Under the pieces are notes generated by a model. That model ran no database searches, was not told where the DNA came from, and saw only the letters and a program-made list of their open reading frames with translations. A DNA stretch of 31,980 nt from DATDVL01 sp035290025 (GTDB lineage Archaea; Nanobdellota; Nanobdellia; SCGC-AAA011-G17; DATDVL01), in NCBI GenBank assembly GCA_035290025.1, contig DATDVL010000060.1, positions 1 to 31,980 of the forward strand, read 5' to 3'. This document shows, one piece after another, positions 29,601 through 31,980 of the stretch (position 1 is its first letter; every line of letters starts with the position of its first letter). The translations under genes were made by a program, and so were the position numbers.

Positions 29601-31980
29601 TACTGATGCGTATCCTGTTATGGGTGTTAGGTATTGTATTCTTCCGTAGTTGTTGCTTCTTGCTATGTAGGGTGTTGGTGTTATGTTGTTTGTTCCGCTT
29701 GTTGATAGGTTGGTGTTGTATTCTAGACTGTTTGTTCCGTTGATGGCATTTCCTGTGTGGTTTCCTAGTGCTATGATGGTTGCTCCGCTGAGGTTGAGGT
29801 TGTTTCCTGTGATGCTAATATTTCCCCCCAGACCATTATTGCAAACATAACTCGCTCCTACAGGACCTCCTCTGTTTGCATGTATCACCCCTGTGATATT
29901 GACAGTTGTTCCAGTAATGTTTATTGTTCCTCCATTGCTGAGGTGTCCTGCCGTCCCTATAGTACAGTCACTTCTGCTGCTTTGTCCGTTAAGGTCTATT
30001 TTTCCTGTTATTTCTATGTTTGTAGAGTTTATGCTAACCGTTCCTCCTTCTCCTGGCATGCCATTATTACCTAGAGATATTCTTCCTCCCGTGACGTTGA
30101 CAGTTCCTGGTAATAGGACAGAATTTCTAGCATTGATGGTAATGTTTCCTCCTTTTGCTGCTGTTGCTCCGTAGTCTGTTGATCCTGTTGCGCGTACAAT
30201 GCCAGTGATGTTTATTGTTCCTCCTGCGATGAGTGTTATGTTTCCTGCGGGTACTGTTCCTTGTCCGTCTGCGGTTATGGTTAGTCCTGATTTTATGGTG
30301 ATGCTACCCGTTGCGTTGATGATAATGGCTGAATGTGTGTTATTTGTTGTTGTTATGCTATTATTGAATTCGAATGTGTTTGTTTCTATGCGTAGTGTTC
30401 CTGTTGTTTTGCTTATGCTTCCGTTTATTTGGAATGGTGTTGCTGTTATATTGACGTCTCCTGATGTTGTTATGTTTCCTTCCCAGTAGCTGAAATTGTT
30501 TTTTGTTGGTGTGTCGAGTACAAAGTTTTGTCTGAATCCTAAGTTTGCGTTTTTTTGGAGGAGGAGTGTTTTTGTTCTTAGGTAGTAAATGTCTGTTATG
30601 TTTCCGTAGATGTCTGCAGTGTTAGAGACGTTGAGGAGTACATAGGGTCTGAATAGTGATCCGTTTGCTGTTCCGTTTGTTGTTCCTGTGTAGTTCAGGT
30701 TTTGTGCGTAGATGCTGATGTTTCCTGCTATGCCATTGTTGCAGTCGTCAGCTACTCGTCCTCCTCGGTCTACAGTTATACTTCCGCTAATGTTGACGGT
30801 TGTTCCGGTGATATTTATTATTCCTCCATCACTGAGGTGTCCTGATGTCCCTATGATACATTGCCATCTGCTACTTTGTCCATTAGCATCAATTCTTCCA
30901 GTAAAATCAATGCTTGTGCCGTTAAAGTTTACTCTTCCTCCATCTCCTGGCATGCCATTGTTTCCTGATCCTAATTTTCCTCCGGTGACATTAATACTTC
31001 CGGGTAGTATGATATTTGGTGCTGAGATATTTACTGTTCCTCCTTTTCCTGCTGTTCCTCCATGGTTTTGTGGTCCTATGGCTATTATTTTGTCGGTGAT
31101 GTTTATCGTGTCTGTTGCGTTAAGGATGATCGTTCCTGCCGCATTGGCACCTGATGATACGCTAGTAATGTTTCCTCCGCTTTGGATAGTAATATTTGCT
31201 AAGTTAAAGCTGATATTAGATCCAGTGATGTTGTAGAAGCTTCCACCGTTTTGTATGATTAAATTGCCAGTACCTTGAAGGTTGTAACCATTAGGGAATA
31301 CTTTTACTCCAGAGATGTAACACGTGGTGTTGGGGCTTCCAATGTCGCAAGGGTCTATTTGTATTTGGGTGCTTATTTTGCTGGTGTTGAGGTAGTTGCT
31401 GCTTCCACTACCATCTGTGGCATTGAACTGCACGTTTATGGTTTGGTCTGTGGTAATGTTAGTGTTATTAAATACATAGCTGATAGTGCTTCCGTCTGCA
31501 TAATTATTATCCAGTTGTGCTGTAATATTTGCTACATTGTTAACAAAGAAAACAATAGTAAAATTGGTAGCATTTCCTTCAGGATCACTGACAGTTACAT
31601 TTGCTTGAATGTTATCTCCGCTAGGTACTAAGGTTTCATTGGTAACGTTGAGTATTGCATTTGTTAAGCTGGGAACGATATTTCCTAATGCACTGTAATT
31701 AGTGAATCCAGTGACATTGAAAACAAGGAAAGTTGTTGTGGGATTCCAGTTAACGACAGAACAGATACCTTCGAGGCAGGTCACTCCTTCACGTAAGATA
31801 CTGGGTGTTGATCCACCAAATCCATGTCCGCTGAGGTTTAGGCTTATTTCTGCTGTTTTGTTTAATGCTTGGCTGTTGCTTGCTCCGTCTGCTAGTGCTG
31901 AGTTGTTGGTGATAGAAATGTTGGTGTTCCAGTTTGTTACTGATGCGTATCCTGTTATGGGTGTTAGGTATTGTATTCTT
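26625..31980 (-). CDS. Giant Asn/Thr-rich surface glycoprotein, N-terminus outside window (partial)
   Basis: The frame is open from the window end to a stop at 26625 (over 1780 residues). It contains very many N-x-S/T sequons. In order: a repeat module (YLTPITGYASVTNWNTNISI... with VTGFTNYS), two Gly-rich beta-helix-like arrays (each with GNNGMPG, GKID or GRID, NGQSSR and GTxGHLS), a second copy of the module, two LamG-type jelly-roll domains (VALYHLNN near 29.16 kb and ILLMHFDN near 28.39 kb, each followed by DFTGLGNNG), fibronectin/Ig-like repeats, and a short C-terminal beta domain. No C-terminal anchor is seen, so attachment would be by the N-terminus or by partners. An in-frame GTG at 31784 is not a convincing start. 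Probably a stalk or adhesin of the surface complex. Confidence 0.88.
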   Translation of the reverse strand, partial: RIQYLTPITGYASVTNWNTNISITNNSALADGASNSQALNKTAEISLNLSGHGFGGSTPSILREGVTCLEGICSVVNWNPTTTFLVFNVTGFTNYSALGNIVPSLTNAILNVTNETLVPSGDNIQANVTVSDPEGNATNFTIVFFVNNVANITAQLDNNYADGSTISYVFNNTNITTDQTINVQFNATDGSGSSNYLNTSKISTQIQIDPCDIGSPNTTCYISGVKVFPNGYNLQGTGNLIIQNGGSFYNITGSNISFNLANITIQSGGNITSVSSGANAAGTIILNATDTINITDKIIAIGPQNHGGTAGKGGTVNISAPNIILPGSINVTGGKLGSGNNGMPGDGGRVNFNGTSIDFTGRIDANGQSSRWQCIIGTSGHLSDGGIINITGTTVNISGSITVDRGGRVADDCNNGIAGNISIYAQNLNYTGTTNGTANGSLFRPYVLLNVSNTADIYGNITDIYYLRTKTLLLQKNANLGFRQNFVLDTPTKNNFSYWEGNITTSGDVNITATPFQINGSISKTTGTLRIETNTFEFNNSITTTNNTHSAIIINATGSITIKSGLTITADGQGTVPAGNITLIAGGTINITGIVRATGSTDYGATAAKGGNITINARNSVLLPGTVNVTGGRISLGNNGMPGEGGTVSINSTNIEITGKIDLNGQSSRSDCTIGTAGHLSNGGTINITGTTVNITGVIHANRGGPVGASYVCNNGLGGNISITGNNLNLSGATIIALGNHTGNAINGTNSLEYNTNLSTSGTNNITPTPYIARSNNYGRIQYLTPITGYASVTNWNTNISITNNSALADGASNSQALNKTAEITLNLTGHPIVNQPQLLRDSIACGAICTIINWNSITKILTFNVTGFSNYSTSKNNTSPYAIFNRPLQDENYTQDVFNITLNTTVYDQDLDNITTKIYAYGSKQLEVQPDGTSTVALYHLNNDSSVGENDTRIYDFTGLGNNGTCMMVTSGNTGYCPYMNTTGKLGGAVFNGTQGINITYNQLFNLTQKNFTINTWVLPQETVLAPIIILTPGADDKHQYKIYGSAANTWAISVTNTTNNAFSATSTADFTSNTTYTMITLLYNQSNDGTGRITLYTNGQERTNTLIQGNLLDNFTAPLKIGNGTAKAIIDELAIWNRTLTANEVITLYNKQKYGYYTSLVYKGNSTTQNGTQITYNFTTTPIIPDNTTILLMHFDNESWIGENDTRFYDFTGLGNNGSCSKSANTCPLLNQSSKIGWGVEFDATQNISLGIVPALNLTNNISIFAWIRASSKSDGVIISRGDVGNGQFGLGYGMNCAGKLDLYLGAWLCSNVSINDNQWHHVGYTLNQSNLTFFVDGAYAGNFSSGTIAAYGNPETWIGSNNAGGIRLFNGTIDELVVYNRSLNYTEVLDTYRVRIDKYFWKVNVTDGSLQNETVFQRFHIKSGSVNTPPNVTTVAITPTFANTTDRMICTFTVSDPNAGDTLKINVTWYNGTAIYQTNGSFSVTNGTSMQANMTMGAQNKGQAWKCGVTASDQFSIGNQTNGTAVTILNSPPFKPILGLPADNNITTNRTLNMTWSNFSDADEDPITWQINITCLGGCSIDNRIFNSSTNETMPQKDGGSTVDDLNYFSDDGYHYNWSVRGYDNEVFGNWSNEANFSIEALVQITLTNNTILFGSKNIGNKDNTTDDNPNPITIKNQGNSFNNVNISSSDMLWDTKPTASAYYQFKADNISQQQGAFNYSGSITTFTNVPTGNQTTISRYNQSNENNTAEVDILIEVPLDEPPGNKTSLLTFTGYYLRVD
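29507..29643 (-). repeat. 137-base identical in-frame repeat, inner copy
   Basis: Identical base for base to 31844-31980, 2337 bases away (779 codons, in frame). It encodes the module RIQYLTPITGYASVTNWNT through NKTAEI. Confidence 0.92.
31844..31980 (-). repeat. 137-base identical in-frame repeat, outer copy
   Basis: Matches 29507-29643 exactly and reaches the window edge, so the true repeat may be longer. Confidence 0.92.

Noticed and set aside
1..31980. CRISPR arrays, insertion sequences, rRNA genes
   Set aside because: No regularly spaced repeat array, transposase gene or rRNA-like sequence was seen on either strand.

Overview
The window is a densely coded stretch of an archaeal chromosome. 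Archaeal signs are TATA boxes about 25-30 bases upstream of many start codons (often leaderless), tRNA introns with bulge-helix-bulge (BHB) splice sites, a diphthine synthase, stand-alone AlaX, RtcA, a TrmB-type regulator and a class III (archaeal pilin) signal peptide. The gene mix suggests a DPANN-like lineage (Woesearchaeota/Pacearchaeota type), but no rRNA marker is present and this placement is inference.

Layout. (1) 1-823, minus: 5' part of a secreted Ig-like-domain protein, cut by the window edge. (2) 912-6108: threonyl-tRNA synthetase without a TGS domain plus a small partner gene, then minus-strand genes for a zinc-ribbon protein, a DUF167 protein with diphthine synthase, a membrane protein with AlaX, and a receiver-like protein. 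(3) 6266-8811: two tandem paralogous protein-kinase-like genes whose catalytic loops are degenerate in different ways. (4) 8814-12643: a mobile-intron zone. A tRNA-Ser(GCU) gene with two introns and an initiator tRNA-Met gene with four introns each abut a free-standing LAGLIDADG endonuclease gene; rtcA, a queuosine-precursor-type transporter and a small membrane protein lie between. (5) 12748-20262: housekeeping genes (TrmB-like regulator, ThiI, a probable PD-(D/E)XK nuclease, RNase HII, SMC). (6) 20237-31980, all minus: a cell-surface cluster with a giant Asn/Thr-rich probable glycoprotein, a class III pilin and several single-pass proteins with extracellular beta domains, two of them paralogs. 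A pair of identical 46-base hairpin repeats sits inside it.

How it fits together: region 6 looks like one surface-structure locus, with overlapping genes plus internal promoters before the pilin gene and at 23270. Region 4 is the most unusual. Once the introns are removed by the BHB rule, the initiator tRNA folds into a fully paired cloverleaf with the archaeal initiator hallmarks (A1:U72, GGG/CCC anticodon stem, loop CUCAUAA).

The plus strand is G+T-rich over genes of either orientation, so plus-strand genes favour codons ending in T/G and minus-strand genes codons ending in A/C. The two endonuclease genes visibly depart from this, consistent with later arrival.
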